A stretch of DNA of 40,982 nt, taken from Fidelibacterota bacterium (GTDB lineage: Bacteria; Fidelibacterota; Marinisomatia; SCGC-AAA003-L08; GCA-2689995). The DNA lies in assembly GCA_002689995.1 (NCBI GenBank), contig NZIV01000071.1:1-40982 (forward strand). Reading direction: 5' to 3'. Every line of letters begins with the position of its first letter. The stretch's first letter is position 1. Below, piece after piece: positions 1-8,058 of the stretch. The translations under genes and the position numbers were made by a program. The notes under the pieces are model-generated. The model saw nothing but the letters and a program-made list of their open reading frames with translations. It had not been told where the DNA came from and ran no database searches.

Positions 1-341
1 TAAATTAGAAGTAGGAAAATTGAAACACCACCTCTCAAATAACCAGTTAAACCTTTAAAATATTTATATTTAGGTAAAGATTTTAAATCATTATATTCTT
101 TTCCATCATAAATTTTATTACCCTTAAAAATTATTTGACCTTCAGATACTTCTCCTGGCGGATTTGGAATTAATTGAATTAAAGATAGTACAGAAACAGA
201 TTTTCCGGAGCCAGATTCGCCAACGATACCTAGTGTTTCACCTTCATAGATATCTAAATCTACTCCACGAACAGCTTTTGCCCATTTGTTACCAATTTTA
301 AAACGAGTAACTAAATTTTTAATTTGTACTAATTTATTCAT
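1..341 (-). CDS. Peptide ABC transporter ATP-binding protein, N-terminal part (cut by window edge)
   Basis: About 113 residues are visible before the window ends. ATG at 341-339 overlaps the stop of the upstream permease gene by one base (TAATG on the minus strand), so it is the last visible gene of the Yej-type operon. It opens with MNKLVQIKNLVTRFKIG and has a Walker A motif GESGSGKS at residues 41-48, as in OppD/DppD/YejF ATPases that power peptide import. Residues 76-113 do not resemble the usual run into the Q-loop: where the paralogue in this window (24549-25523) has MIFQEP at about residue 99, this one has a Lys/Tyr-rich stretch followed by the hydrophobic run GGVSIFLLLI. Whether the full protein is a single ATPase or a YejF-like double ATPase cannot be seen. 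Confidence 0.85.
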   Translation of the reverse strand, partial: MNKLVQIKNLVTRFKIGNKWAKAVRGVDLDIYEGETLGIVGESGSGKSVSVLSLIQLIPNPPGEVSEGQIIFKGNKIYDGKEYNDLKSLPKYKYFKGLTGYLRGGVSIFLLLI

Positions 342-1432
342 TATCTCAATCTTGAGTGAACTTTAGGGTCAAAAGCTTCTCTAATTCCTTCACCAATAAA
401 TACAATTAATAATAGTGTGAGAAATTGAGCACCTACTGGAGCAAATACCATCCACCATTTAGAAATATTTTGTAATCCAACATCAAGCATTTGACCCCAA
501 CTAGGAGTAGGTGGGGGCATACCAAATCCTAAATAATCTAATCCTACTAAGGAACTAATTCCTGCTATAATACTGAACGGGAAGTAGGTGATTATAGGAA
601 CGAGTGAATTAGGTAAAATATGTTTAAAAATTACAGAACTATTACTTTGTCCAATTGAAATTGCAGCTGCTACATAATCTTTAGACTTTTCACGATAGAA
701 TTCTGCTCGCATCATGTATGTCATACCAATCCAGTTAACCAATAGGTAAATTCCAATTAAAATAAAAAAATTGGGCGTAATAATAGATGCAATAATTATA
801 ATGACGAATAATAATGGAAGTGTGGACCAAACTTCAATTATTCGTTGAAAAAATAAATCAAACTTTCCTCCAAAATAACCCATCGAACCACCAATTGATA
901 TGCCAATAATAAAATTAATAACAGTCAAAATAAGAGCAAAAGAAATTGAAATATTAAAGGCATAGAGTAGTCGCGCAAATACATCTCTACCTGTGTCATC
1001 TGTTCCAAGTAAGTGTGCTCCAGGTCCAAGAGGTGGCTCATACATTTTATTACCTGAATTAATATCACTATAGGGGTCATGGGTGTATAATGGCATGATT
1101 AACCAATTATCACTGGCTGATGTTTTCCAGGAGTTTCTTAGTTTAAGGTAATCTACTTCACCGGGTTTATTTTGCCCAAAATCTTGACCTAAATAAGTCT
1201 TATTTTTTACGATGCTAAAATCATGGAATGCCGGATAATAATAATTCCCTTCATAGCTAACAATTATCGCTTTATTATTCACTAATAAAGGTAGTAACCA
1301 AGAAATTGAATAAAGTGCTAAAATTAGTATAAATGAATAATAACCTCGTTTCATAGATTTAAATTTCATCCATCTTTTTTGAGTAATAGATAAAGAATGA
1401 AAATCTAAATCTTTTTTCTTTGAAAAAATCAT
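341..1432 (-). CDS. yejE: Peptide ABC transporter permease, YejE/OppC-like
   Basis: A 363-residue inner-membrane permease of the binding-protein-dependent transport (BPD_transp_1) family. After a first membrane segment (about residues 31-52) comes a long extracytoplasmic loop with INxKxxIVxYEGNYYYPAF character, which resembles YejE of the microcin C/oligopeptide importer rather than ordinary OppC. The loop ends in GTDDTGRDVFARLLYA, the usual OppC-type lead-in to the transport domain. The EAA loop, which docks on the ATPase, reads DYVAAAISIGQ...HILPNSLVP. The start overlaps the end of the yejB-like gene by four bases (ATGA), and the stop overlaps the ATPase start, so the genes are translationally coupled. 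Complete, with normal length for the family. Confidence 0.9.
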   Translation of the reverse strand: MIFSKKKDLDFHSLSITQKRWMKFKSMKRGYYSFILILALYSISWLLPLLVNNKAIIVSYEGNYYYPAFHDFSIVKNKTYLGQDFGQNKPGEVDYLKLRNSWKTSASDNWLIMPLYTHDPYSDINSGNKMYEPPLGPGAHLLGTDDTGRDVFARLLYAFNISISFALILTVINFIIGISIGGSMGYFGGKFDLFFQRIIEVWSTLPLLFVIIIIASIITPNFFILIGIYLLVNWIGMTYMMRAEFYREKSKDYVAAAISIGQSNSSVIFKHILPNSLVPIITYFPFSIIAGISSLVGLDYLGFGMPPPTPSWGQMLDVGLQNISKWWMVFAPVGAQFLTLLLIVFIGEGIREAFDPKVHSRLR

Positions 1433-2715
1433 TTAAATCGAATCCTTGGGTCAACAGAAGCTAGAATTAAATCTGAGAGTAAATTCCCTATTAGTTTTAG
1501 CATAACAGTAATTACTAAAAAAGAGAGAACGATAGGGTAGTCTCTATCTAGTATTGCCTGGAAAGATAATTTCCCAAATCCATCAATATTGAACACTTTT
1601 TCGATTATATAGGAACCTGATATTACAATTCCAATGATGTGTCCAATACCTGAAGCTATTGGGATTAATGAGTTACGAATTGCGTGAAGCCAAACAGCTC
1701 TTTTTTCTGATATTCCTTTTGCAAATGCAGTACGGATATAATCTTGCGAAAGCTGTTCAAGTAAACCATTTTTCATTAAAATTGTTAGTGTTGTAAAACT
1801 ACCAATTGTATAAGCAAATATTGGTAAAATTGCGTGATGCAGTTGGTCCAATATTTTCTCCCAAATAGTATATGTTTCCCAAATTTCAGTAGGCGAACGA
1901 AAGCCTCCTAAAGGGAAAATATCCCAAAAAGAACCTCCTCCAAACAATACAAGCAAAACTCCTCCAAATGCCCATCCTGGTATTGAATAAGCTATAAATA
2001 TAGTTACACTTGATAAAAAATCAAAAACTGAACCGTGATTTAATGCCTTTCGAATTCCTAGTGGTACACATACAAGATAGGAAAGTGTCATCCCAATTAA
2101 ACCAAAAAATATTGAAATTTTAAATCGAGGTTTCATGACTTCAGTTACGTCCTCTTGATAGGTATAGGATTTACCAAGATTACCAGTTAATATGCCTGAA
2201 TATTCTGTCTGGAAAATCACCCCTTCAGATTTACCGTTTTCAGTTTCTTCTATTTTACCAAACCAGTCAGAACTGATATTTCCATTTTTATCTAATACTA
2301 ATAAATTTTTGCCTTCTTTTCGAACAGTTACATATATTTTTTTACGTTTTTTTTTGCCAACTTTTTTTTGAATTTCATCTTGACCATCTTTAAAAACTAC
2401 ATCACGATGTTTAATTTCTCGTTCCCATATACCTAACCAAATTAAATATCGTTTCCAAATTGGTTGATCAAATCCATAAAAACGTTTTAAATCATTTAAT
2501 GCTTTTTCAGGTAGAATTTGGGAGCCGCCGCTCATTATATCAGAAACACTTCCCCCAACTTCTGCTCCTTGTTGACTTGCACCCATTTGTAGTCTTTGTA
2601 CTGCTTGCTCCAATGGACCACCAGGAGTCACTTGTAAAATTATAAATACTAATAAGGTACAACCAATAAAGGTTGGCAACATTAAAAGTATTCTTCTGAT
2701 AAAATATGTGCCCAT
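1429..2715 (-). CDS. yejB: Peptide ABC transporter permease, YejB/OppB-like
   Basis: A 428-residue permease of the OppB type. The N-terminus (MGTYFIRRILLMLPTFIG, then TPGGPLEQAV) closely follows YejB, and the C-terminus ends SVDPRIRFK as in this family. The EAA loop is DYIRTAFAKGISEKRAV...RNSLIP. YejB of E. coli is about 364 residues; the extra length here lies in the extracytoplasmic loop around residues 113-190 and includes a very basic stretch (KKVGKKKRKK). No frame disruption is seen around the corresponding poly-T tracts (near 2335-2375), because both flanks keep family motifs in one frame. ATG start, 15 bases after the lipoprotein gene. Pairs with the YejE-like permease to form the membrane channel. 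Confidence 0.9.
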   Translation of the reverse strand: MGTYFIRRILLMLPTFIGCTLLVFIILQVTPGGPLEQAVQRLQMGASQQGAEVGGSVSDIMSGGSQILPEKALNDLKRFYGFDQPIWKRYLIWLGIWEREIKHRDVVFKDGQDEIQKKVGKKKRKKIYVTVRKEGKNLLVLDKNGNISSDWFGKIEETENGKSEGVIFQTEYSGILTGNLGKSYTYQEDVTEVMKPRFKISIFFGLIGMTLSYLVCVPLGIRKALNHGSVFDFLSSVTIFIAYSIPGWAFGGVLLVLFGGGSFWDIFPLGGFRSPTEIWETYTIWEKILDQLHHAILPIFAYTIGSFTTLTILMKNGLLEQLSQDYIRTAFAKGISEKRAVWLHAIRNSLIPIASGIGHIIGIVISGSYIIEKVFNIDGFGKLSFQAILDRDYPIVLSFLVITVMLKLIGNLLSDLILASVDPRIRFK

Positions 2716-2730
2716 TATTTTTTAGAAGTT

Positions 2731-4656
2731 TTAATTATTATTTTTTAAATATTCAGGCCAAAATTTTATGTCTAACTCATCAACAGGTAAAGAAGTCCCA
2801 TTTTCCATTGCATTTTCTAGTCTTTCAACTTTTTCAGGGTCAAACCACCAGTATGAGAATATAGATGTATAGTCTCCACCAAAACGAGAAACCATATGTT
2901 CAGGATAACCAAAAACATCCCACCACATTAGTCTTTGATAGTTTCTTGCAATCCCCCAAGCAGCTGGATGAATATCTGAGTAAATACCATCAATTTCTCG
3001 TATAATTTCAATTCTTTTTTGTTGTTCAAATTCTTTATCATATAAATCTAATAATTCATCTACACGATTATTTTTGAATCCGGAAATATTATTATTATTA
3101 TTTTTGTCCGCGAGTTCAGAAGATAAAGAGGTCTCAGGATTTGGAAATACTAATCCACCCCAGCTTTGCATGTAAATAGTGAAATTTCTTTCCATTAAAT
3201 TATTCCAATTTGTATTTCCATCAACAAATTTGATTTGCATATCAATTCCGTATTCTTTTAACATTTGCTGAACAGGTGTGACCATATATGCGGTTCCTTT
3301 TTGGATTCCAATTTCAAATTGAAGAACTTTTCCATTTGTTTCATGAAATAACCATCCCTCTTCATTTCGCTGCCTGTAACCAGCTTGGTTTAAAAGAGCC
3401 ACAGCTTTTTCAGGATTGTATAAGACTTTTTCATTATTTGGATTTTCATAAACAGAGCCAGAATACAGCGAATGCATCATAGAATATTCATTATAATACA
3501 TCTCTCTATTCATCTTTTCTCTATCATATAAATAGCTAAAAGCATAGCGAATACGTTTATCATCAAATGGCCATTTTCTCATATTAAAAGCATAACCACT
3601 TGTACCTGCAGGTTTTTCTGAAAAAATACGATGTTTCTTCATCCAACCTTTTTGTATGGCTTCAAAATCAGTTTCTTCAACCCAAACTCTTGAGCGAGCC
3701 ATTGTATAAAAGTCTTGCTCTCTTTTCTTGAATTTTTCATATTCAAGATTGTAGTTATCTTTTACTACAATGAATTTAATTTTATCAAAATTATTTAAAT
3801 ATTTTTTCGTTCTTCTCTCACTAGCCCAATAATCTGTTCTACGAGTTAAAATAAATGACTCTTGATTAACAATATCATCTGTATGGATTGTGTATGGGCC
3901 TGAACCGGGCATCATTTTAAATTGATATTCTTCAAGGTATTCAGAACCATCTAGTTCATCTAAAATATGTGCTGGAAGAATAGCCATACCTCCAAAATAT
4001 AATAAATTTCGCCAAGAAAGTTTTTTACATTCTACACGAACAATATATTTGCTCTCTTTAAATGGTTCAAATTTTCCGTATACTAATTGAGCAGAAGGTT
4101 CTAAAATAGTTTCATCCATTTGCAAATCCCAGGTTGCAAGGACATCATCAGCTGTTACATGCATTCCATCAGAGAATCTAGCGTCTGGATTTATTCTAAA
4201 CCAAAAAGTCATTTTATCATCAGAAACTTTCCAATGAGTAGCTAGTTGCGGTATGAAATCTAAATTTACTGGATGCGTAGTGATTAGACTCTCATAACAT
4301 AATCCTTGAATGGTACTATTTTCAACATAATTTGAGTTTTGTCCTACAATTCTTAATGTATTTGGGAAACGAGATGTGATATGTCGAAGTGTACCACCTT
4401 TTACAGCTTTGGGGTCTCCGAAAAACTTGTAATCTTCTTCGGTAAAAAAATAAGTTGTATAACCTAACTCTTGTGCAAGATCTTCAAACCCAACACCTCC
4501 AAGTTTAGCTGAAACTTGGGAATCATCAATTGAAGAATTTATCATATTATCTTCAAAATTATTAGTATGATTAGACTGACTACTCTTCTTATCTCCGCAA
4601 GAAGTTATGAAAAATAATGATGTTGCTAAGATGATTTTTACAATTAACTGATTCAA
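2731..4656 (-). CDS. yejA: Extracellular solute-binding lipoprotein, family 5, YejA-like
   Basis: A 641-residue lipoprotein that captures oligopeptides for the YejB/YejE channel. The N-terminus MNQLIVKIILATSLFF then ITSCG is a lipoprotein signal with the lipid-attached Cys at about residue 20. The mature part has family-5 features: KGGTLRHITSRFPNTL, YESLITTHP, SDGMHVTADDVLATWDL and PGSGPYTI. Overall it looks more like YejA than DppA. The start is TTG at 4656; GGAG lies about eight bases upstream on the minus strand, and no better start is seen. It is the first gene of the minus-strand operon, with a 15-base gap to the next gene. The roughly 100-base gap behind it (4657-4758) should hold its promoter, but no convincing -35/-10 pair was picked out. 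Confidence 0.88.
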   Translation of the reverse strand: MNQLIVKIILATSLFFITSCGDKKSSQSNHTNNFEDNMINSSIDDSQVSAKLGGVGFEDLAQELGYTTYFFTEEDYKFFGDPKAVKGGTLRHITSRFPNTLRIVGQNSNYVENSTIQGLCYESLITTHPVNLDFIPQLATHWKVSDDKMTFWFRINPDARFSDGMHVTADDVLATWDLQMDETILEPSAQLVYGKFEPFKESKYIVRVECKKLSWRNLLYFGGMAILPAHILDELDGSEYLEEYQFKMMPGSGPYTIHTDDIVNQESFILTRRTDYWASERRTKKYLNNFDKIKFIVVKDNYNLEYEKFKKREQDFYTMARSRVWVEETDFEAIQKGWMKKHRIFSEKPAGTSGYAFNMRKWPFDDKRIRYAFSYLYDREKMNREMYYNEYSMMHSLYSGSVYENPNNEKVLYNPEKAVALLNQAGYRQRNEEGWLFHETNGKVLQFEIGIQKGTAYMVTPVQQMLKEYGIDMQIKFVDGNTNWNNLMERNFTIYMQSWGGLVFPNPETSLSSELADKNNNNNISGFKNNRVDELLDLYDKEFEQQKRIEIIREIDGIYSDIHPAAWGIARNYQRLMWWDVFGYPEHMVSRFGGDYTSIFSYWWFDPEKVERLENAMENGTSLPVDELDIKFWPEYLKNNN

Positions 4657-4758
4657 TTATTGCTCCAATTTTTTTTGAAGTTTTTAAATTATGAGAAAGA
4701 TATAGACTTAATATTACTCATTATTTATAATCTGCGACTATTGAAATAATATCAAATT

Positions 4759-6009
4759 TTATGAATTATTAATTTTATTGAGAGTATCCTTAAATTCAGG
4801 GAAAGATATATTAATACAATCAGTATTATTAATTATTATGTTTTCACTAGTTAAAAGTTTAGCAATTTCAAATGTCATTGCAATTCTATGATCGTTAAAT
4901 GATTTGATTTTTCCTCCAGTCACATTGGAAGGCCCTTCAATTACAAATCCATCTTTTAATTCAATTATTTTAACACCAATGTTTTTAAGGTTGTTGCAGA
5001 TTGATTTTATCCTATCTGATTCTTTATGTCGAAGCTCTTTAGCACCTTTCACGGTAGTAATGCCATCTGCTTGAGAAGCTATTAAAGCAAAGATAGGTAA
5101 TTCATCAATCATTGCGGGAATATCTTTAGATTTTAAGTCAATTGAGTTTAGTTGGCTGTAGGATATTTGAATATCGGCTACCAATTCGCCGAGTTCTTTC
5201 CATTTTTTAATAACTTGGATTTGGGCATTCATCCTTTTTAATACCCTTATAAATCCAATTCTAGAAGGATTGAATAGTATATTTTTTAAAATTAAATTTG
5301 AATTAGGAATTATTAGTGCCGCTCCAATAAAAAATGCTGCAGAAGAAGGATCTCCAGGCACTGTTATATCATAATTTTTCAATATTTTTTTTGTAGGTAA
5401 TACTTCAATATATTTTCCATTAACTAAAATCTCTGCCCCCATATTTTTCAACATTATTTCAGTATGGTCTCGAGTTTTTAATACCTCTTTAAAATGTGAG
5501 GGTGATTTTGCGCCTAAAGCAGCTAAAATTAGACAGGATTTTACTTGAGCACTCGCAACAGTAATTTTATAATTTATGCCATTTAATTTTGAAGAAAGTA
5601 TTTCAATTGGTAAAAAACTCTTCTTTGAAACTAATTTAGCTCCCATGTGTTCTAATGGTTTAATAATCCTATTCATTGGACGAGACGATAAGGATTTATC
5701 ACCAAAAATTGTTGCATTAATTTGGTTTCCTGCTATAAGTCCAACAAGTAGTCTCGCTGTAGTACCTGAGTTTCCGCAGTCAAGTGGTTTTTTTGGTTCA
5801 GATAATTCTGATCCAAAAATCTCAACTATTTGCTTGTTTTTATTTGATTTTATTCCGCAGTTTAGAAGACATTGCCTTGTAGACTCAACATCTAATCCGG
5901 TAGAAATATTATGGATTATATTTTTACCTCGAGTGAAAGGAGAAAATAGTAAAGTCCTATGTGAAATAGATTTATCTCCAGGTAGTGAGATTACACCTTT
6001 AATGGCCAA
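4759..6009 (-). CDS. aroA: 3-phosphoshikimate 1-carboxyvinyltransferase (EPSP synthase)
   Basis: A 416-residue shikimate-pathway enzyme joining shikimate 3-phosphate and phosphoenolpyruvate to give EPSP. Visible family motifs: PGDKSISHR at residues 10-18 (substrate-binding Lys/Ser/Arg), CGNSGTTARLL, the catalytic Asp in AMIDELPIFALIAS, ELRHKESDRI and FNDHRIAM near the C-terminus. Start is TTG at 6009; an in-frame TAA only three codons upstream leaves no earlier option, and MAIKGVISLPGDK fits a short family N-terminus. It overlaps the prephenate-dehydratase-like gene by 11 bases, so it is read from the same transcript and probably coupled to it. It appears intact and functional. Confidence 0.96.
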   Translation of the reverse strand: MAIKGVISLPGDKSISHRTLLFSPFTRGKNIIHNISTGLDVESTRQCLLNCGIKSNKNKQIVEIFGSELSEPKKPLDCGNSGTTARLLVGLIAGNQINATIFGDKSLSSRPMNRIIKPLEHMGAKLVSKKSFLPIEILSSKLNGINYKITVASAQVKSCLILAALGAKSPSHFKEVLKTRDHTEIMLKNMGAEILVNGKYIEVLPTKKILKNYDITVPGDPSSAAFFIGAALIIPNSNLILKNILFNPSRIGFIRVLKRMNAQIQVIKKWKELGELVADIQISYSQLNSIDLKSKDIPAMIDELPIFALIASQADGITTVKGAKELRHKESDRIKSICNNLKNIGVKIIELKDGFVIEGPSNVTGGKIKSFNDHRIAMTFEIAKLLTSENIIINNTDCINISFPEFKDTLNKINNS

Positions 6010-6568
6010 GAGTTTTTAAACCTAAGAATAGTGTAAGATTGTTTTTTAAATCATGAATTTTTTCTTCAAGAATATTTAGTCCGTATAAATCAGAACAAAA
6101 TTTACTTCCTATAACGCCTGCTGTTTTAGGTAATTTATTTTCACTTAATCTTCGAGCTGCTTCCGCAGTATCGTCAGTTTCTATAAGTGGTATTGTCCAA
6201 AAATGTTCAGATAAATAATTTCGACACTGTTTTAAAGCTTGTTGGTGTGAGTGTATTTCTGTTATTTGTCCTATATGAATCCCTGGTTTAACCAATAAAT
6301 TTTGACTAATTTGCAAATGAAACATTTCTATGATCTCACATCTATATCCTGCTAAAGCGTCTACAGATTCAATTACAACTCCACCTTGAGCATTTTCCAT
6401 AGCAATTATACCATAATCAATTTCCTTATTTTCTAAGGATTTTAGAACATTCTTTGAGCTAATCAAGTATTTTAATTGAAATTCTTTTAATCCATGATTT
6501 TTTACAAAAACATTTGATGCTTCCTCACTGAAACTACCTTTTGCCCCTTGAAGTCCAATTTTCACCAT
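5999..6568 (-). CDS. Prephenate dehydratase-like protein, catalytic domain only, altered TRF motif
   Basis: A 189-residue protein matching only the catalytic domain of prephenate dehydratase (which makes phenylpyruvate from prephenate); the C-terminal ACT regulatory domain of most PheA proteins (about 280 residues) is absent. Family motifs: GLQGAKGSFSEEAS at the start, IAMENAQGGVVIESVDAL, HSHQQALKQCRNYL, TAEAARRLSENK and ASEEAAELYGL-like SKFCSDLYGLNIL. The Thr-Arg-Phe motif near the C-terminus reads T179-L180-F181 (codon CTA, one base from CGA), so a key Arg is missing. Either a divergent dehydratase, a BacA-like prephenate decarboxylase (also ACT-less and, as remembered, lacking this Arg), or a single mutation. 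ATG start; overlaps the glutamine amidotransferase gene by 7 bases and aroA by 11. Confidence 0.75.
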   Translation of the reverse strand: MVKIGLQGAKGSFSEEASNVFVKNHGLKEFQLKYLISSKNVLKSLENKEIDYGIIAMENAQGGVVIESVDALAGYRCEIIEMFHLQISQNLLVKPGIHIGQITEIHSHQQALKQCRNYLSEHFWTIPLIETDDTAEAARRLSENKLPKTAGVIGSKFCSDLYGLNILEEKIHDLKNNLTLFLGLKTLGH

Positions 6569-7140
6569 TTTTTAATTCTAATTTCTAAAAAATTTTTAAT
6601 TAATTGCATTCCATATTCTGTGAGAATAGATTCAGGATGAAATTGTACACCAAATATAGGATAATTTTTATGCTCTAATCCCATAATTAATCTATTATTT
6701 GTTTTAGCTGTGATTATTAATTCTTTTGGAAAATTATCTTCAATTGATACTAATGAATGATACCTTGTTGCATAGAATGGATTTGGAATATTTTTGAAAA
6801 TGATCGAATTGTTATGGTTAATTAATGACCTTTTGCCATGAACGATTTCATTAGCTCTTTTAACTACTCCACCAAAAGCGATAGAAATTACTTGATGTCC
6901 GAGACAAACTCCTAGTATTGGGATTTTATTGAAAAATTCTTTGACAATATCGATTGATATTCCTGCATTTTCCGGATTTCCTGGCCCAGGAGAGATAACT
7001 AGATGACTTGGTTTTAATTTTCTTATTTCTTCTATTGATAATTTATCATTCTTTACTACTTTGATATAAGGATTGAGTGAACCAATATACTGGACTAAGT
7101 TAAAAGTAAAAGAATCATAGTTGTCAATAACTAAAATCAA
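6562..7140 (-). CDS. Glutamine amidotransferase of anthranilate or aminodeoxychorismate synthase
   Basis: A 192-residue class I glutamine amidotransferase, TrpG/PabA type, that supplies ammonia to a chorismate-using synthase. Motifs: MILVIDNYDSFTFNLVQYIG at the N-terminus, SPGPGNPENAGIS, the catalytic nucleophile in GVCLGHQVIS, HGKRS, and the His/Glu pair of the triad in FGVQFHPESILTEYG. The partner subunit (TrpE or PabB) is not in the window, so tryptophan and folate roles cannot be told apart, and TrpG/PabA proteins often serve both. Start is TTG at 7140, directly preceded by an in-frame TAA; AGGC about eight bases upstream may serve as ribosome binding site. It is the first gene of a three-gene chorismate cluster. 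Confidence 0.9.
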   Translation of the reverse strand: MILVIDNYDSFTFNLVQYIGSLNPYIKVVKNDKLSIEEIRKLKPSHLVISPGPGNPENAGISIDIVKEFFNKIPILGVCLGHQVISIAFGGVVKRANEIVHGKRSLINHNNSIIFKNIPNPFYATRYHSLVSIEDNFPKELIITAKTNNRLIMGLEHKNYPIFGVQFHPESILTEYGMQLIKNFLEIRIKKW

Positions 7141-7142
7141 TT

Positions 7143-7231
7143 AATTAAGCCTGAATTTTTTAAATATTTTATAATTTTTGATATTATTTTACTTTTAAAA
7201 CAAAAAAAATAACTTTATTGAATTAAGCCTG
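7143..7231. repeat. 11-bp direct repeat pair AATTAAGCCTG
   Basis: AATTAAGCCTG occurs perfectly at 7143-7153 and again at 7221-7231, 78 bases apart. The GCCTG core stands out in DNA that is otherwise almost only A and T. The first copy lies immediately upstream of the TTG start of the amidotransferase gene and on the minus strand includes its probable AGGC ribosome binding site. Possible operator or chance. Confidence 0.4.
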
Positions 7232-7283
7232 TAAATAATTTTTTATTTTTATTCGTTCTTAATTGTTAATTCAATTGTTAATT

Positions 7284-7374
7284 TTTAATAACTAAGTTAA
7301 GATTAATTTTAATTTTGTAATAACAAATATTCAAATTAATCTAACTAGTTTTACTATCAATCTTAGTTATTAAA
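7284..7374. repeat. Nested inverted repeat (possible long hairpin or cruciform)
   Basis: Three perfect inverted-repeat arms are nested: TTTAATAACTAAG (7284-7296) with CTTAGTTATTAAA (7362-7374), 13 bp; AGATTAATTT (7300-7309) with AAATTAATCT (7333-7342), 10 bp; TTTGT (7314-7318) with ACAAA (7323-7327), 5 bp around a 4-base loop. The internal loops are 3 x 19 and 4 x 5 bases. There is no U-tract after it that would make a plain terminator. It could be a regulatory DNA structure, a leader-RNA structure or a decayed mobile element. Confidence 0.6.
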
Positions 7375-7579
7375 TTTCCCATTATTTTTAATTTATTTCT
7401 GTTAATATTTCTAAAATAAAATTTAATTTAGATTTTTAAATACAGCAATTATTAACTATTTAATATTATTAATGAATAATACAGTAAATTATTAAGAGTT
7501 AGATAATATTTTCAAAATTTTATATTGTATTTATATTATTTAAGTTTTGTAATTTTAAGTACGATTAAAAAGAATTTAG

Positions 7580-8032
7580 ATGAAATTAGATAAAATAGAT
7601 AAAAAAATACTGATTGAATTACAGGTTGATGGGCGTGCAACTGCTAGTAATATTGCTGAAAAAGTTGGCTTGTCTGTTCCTGCGGCAGCAGAAAGAATAA
7701 GAAAACTACAGGATTCAGGCTTAATCAAGGGATTTTGTGTGGTTCTTGATACCGATATATTAGGATTAGATGTATCAGCCTTAATTACTATTGTATCTGG
7801 ATCATCTAAGTATTATGAAAAAGTTATAATTGAAGCAAATAAAACACCTGAAGTAGTTAGATGTTTTTCAACAACAGGAGATGGTTCTCATGTATTACTT
7901 ATCCAAACAAAAAACACAAATTCATTAGAAATTTTACTAAGAAAAATCCAGTCTTGGCCAGGAGTAATAAGAACTAATACTCAATTAATATTATCATCTT
8001 ATAAAGATTTAACACCAATTTTTTTTGACTGA
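7580..8032 (+). CDS. Lrp/AsnC family transcriptional regulator
   Basis: A 150-residue DNA-binding regulator. Residues 1-60 form the winged helix-turn-helix typical of the family (KLDKIDKKILIELQVDGRAT, then AEKVGLSVPAAAERIRKL), and residues about 65-145 the RAM effector-binding domain (VLLIQTKNTNSLEILLRKIQ). These proteins assemble as dimers or octamers that sense amino acids. It lies 26 bases upstream of the glutamine synthetase gene on the same strand, so it probably shares that transcript and may control it and itself; its effector is not predictable. ATG start; the upstream AAAAAGAA is a poor ribosome binding site. Confidence 0.93.
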   Translation: MKLDKIDKKILIELQVDGRATASNIAEKVGLSVPAAAERIRKLQDSGLIKGFCVVLDTDILGLDVSALITIVSGSSKYYEKVIIEANKTPEVVRCFSTTGDGSHVLLIQTKNTNSLEILLRKIQSWPGVIRTNTQLILSSYKDLTPIFFD

Positions 8033-8047
8033 AACTATGAAAAATAA

Positions 8048-8053
8048 AAGGAG
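8048..8053 (+). promoter_or_regulatory. Strong ribosome binding site of the glutamine synthetase gene
   Basis: AAGGAG five bases before the ATG at 8059. It is one of the strongest Shine-Dalgarno sequences in the window and fixes the start codon. Confidence 0.8.
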
Positions 8054-8058
8054 ACAAT

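Larger units (their letters stand above)
7141..7579. other. Long AT-rich intergenic region between divergent operons
   Basis: 439 bases without a credible coding frame, about 85% A+T by eye, between the minus-strand chorismate genes and the plus-strand Lrp gene. It should hold both divergent promoters. It contains a nested inverted repeat (7284-7374), an 11-base direct repeat (7143-7153 and 7221-7231), and an imperfect repeat of ACAG(C/T)A followed by AATTATTAA (around 7442-7455 and 7480-7494). Such AT-rich, repeat-containing DNA would suit an autoregulating Lrp-type protein, but no specific operator can be assigned. -10-like boxes are everywhere at this composition, so none is called. Confidence 0.6.

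Noticed and set aside
2335-2375. Possible frameshift at the poly-T tracts in the yejB-like gene
   Set aside because: Family motifs on both sides are in the same frame, so the Lys-rich insert is read through normally.
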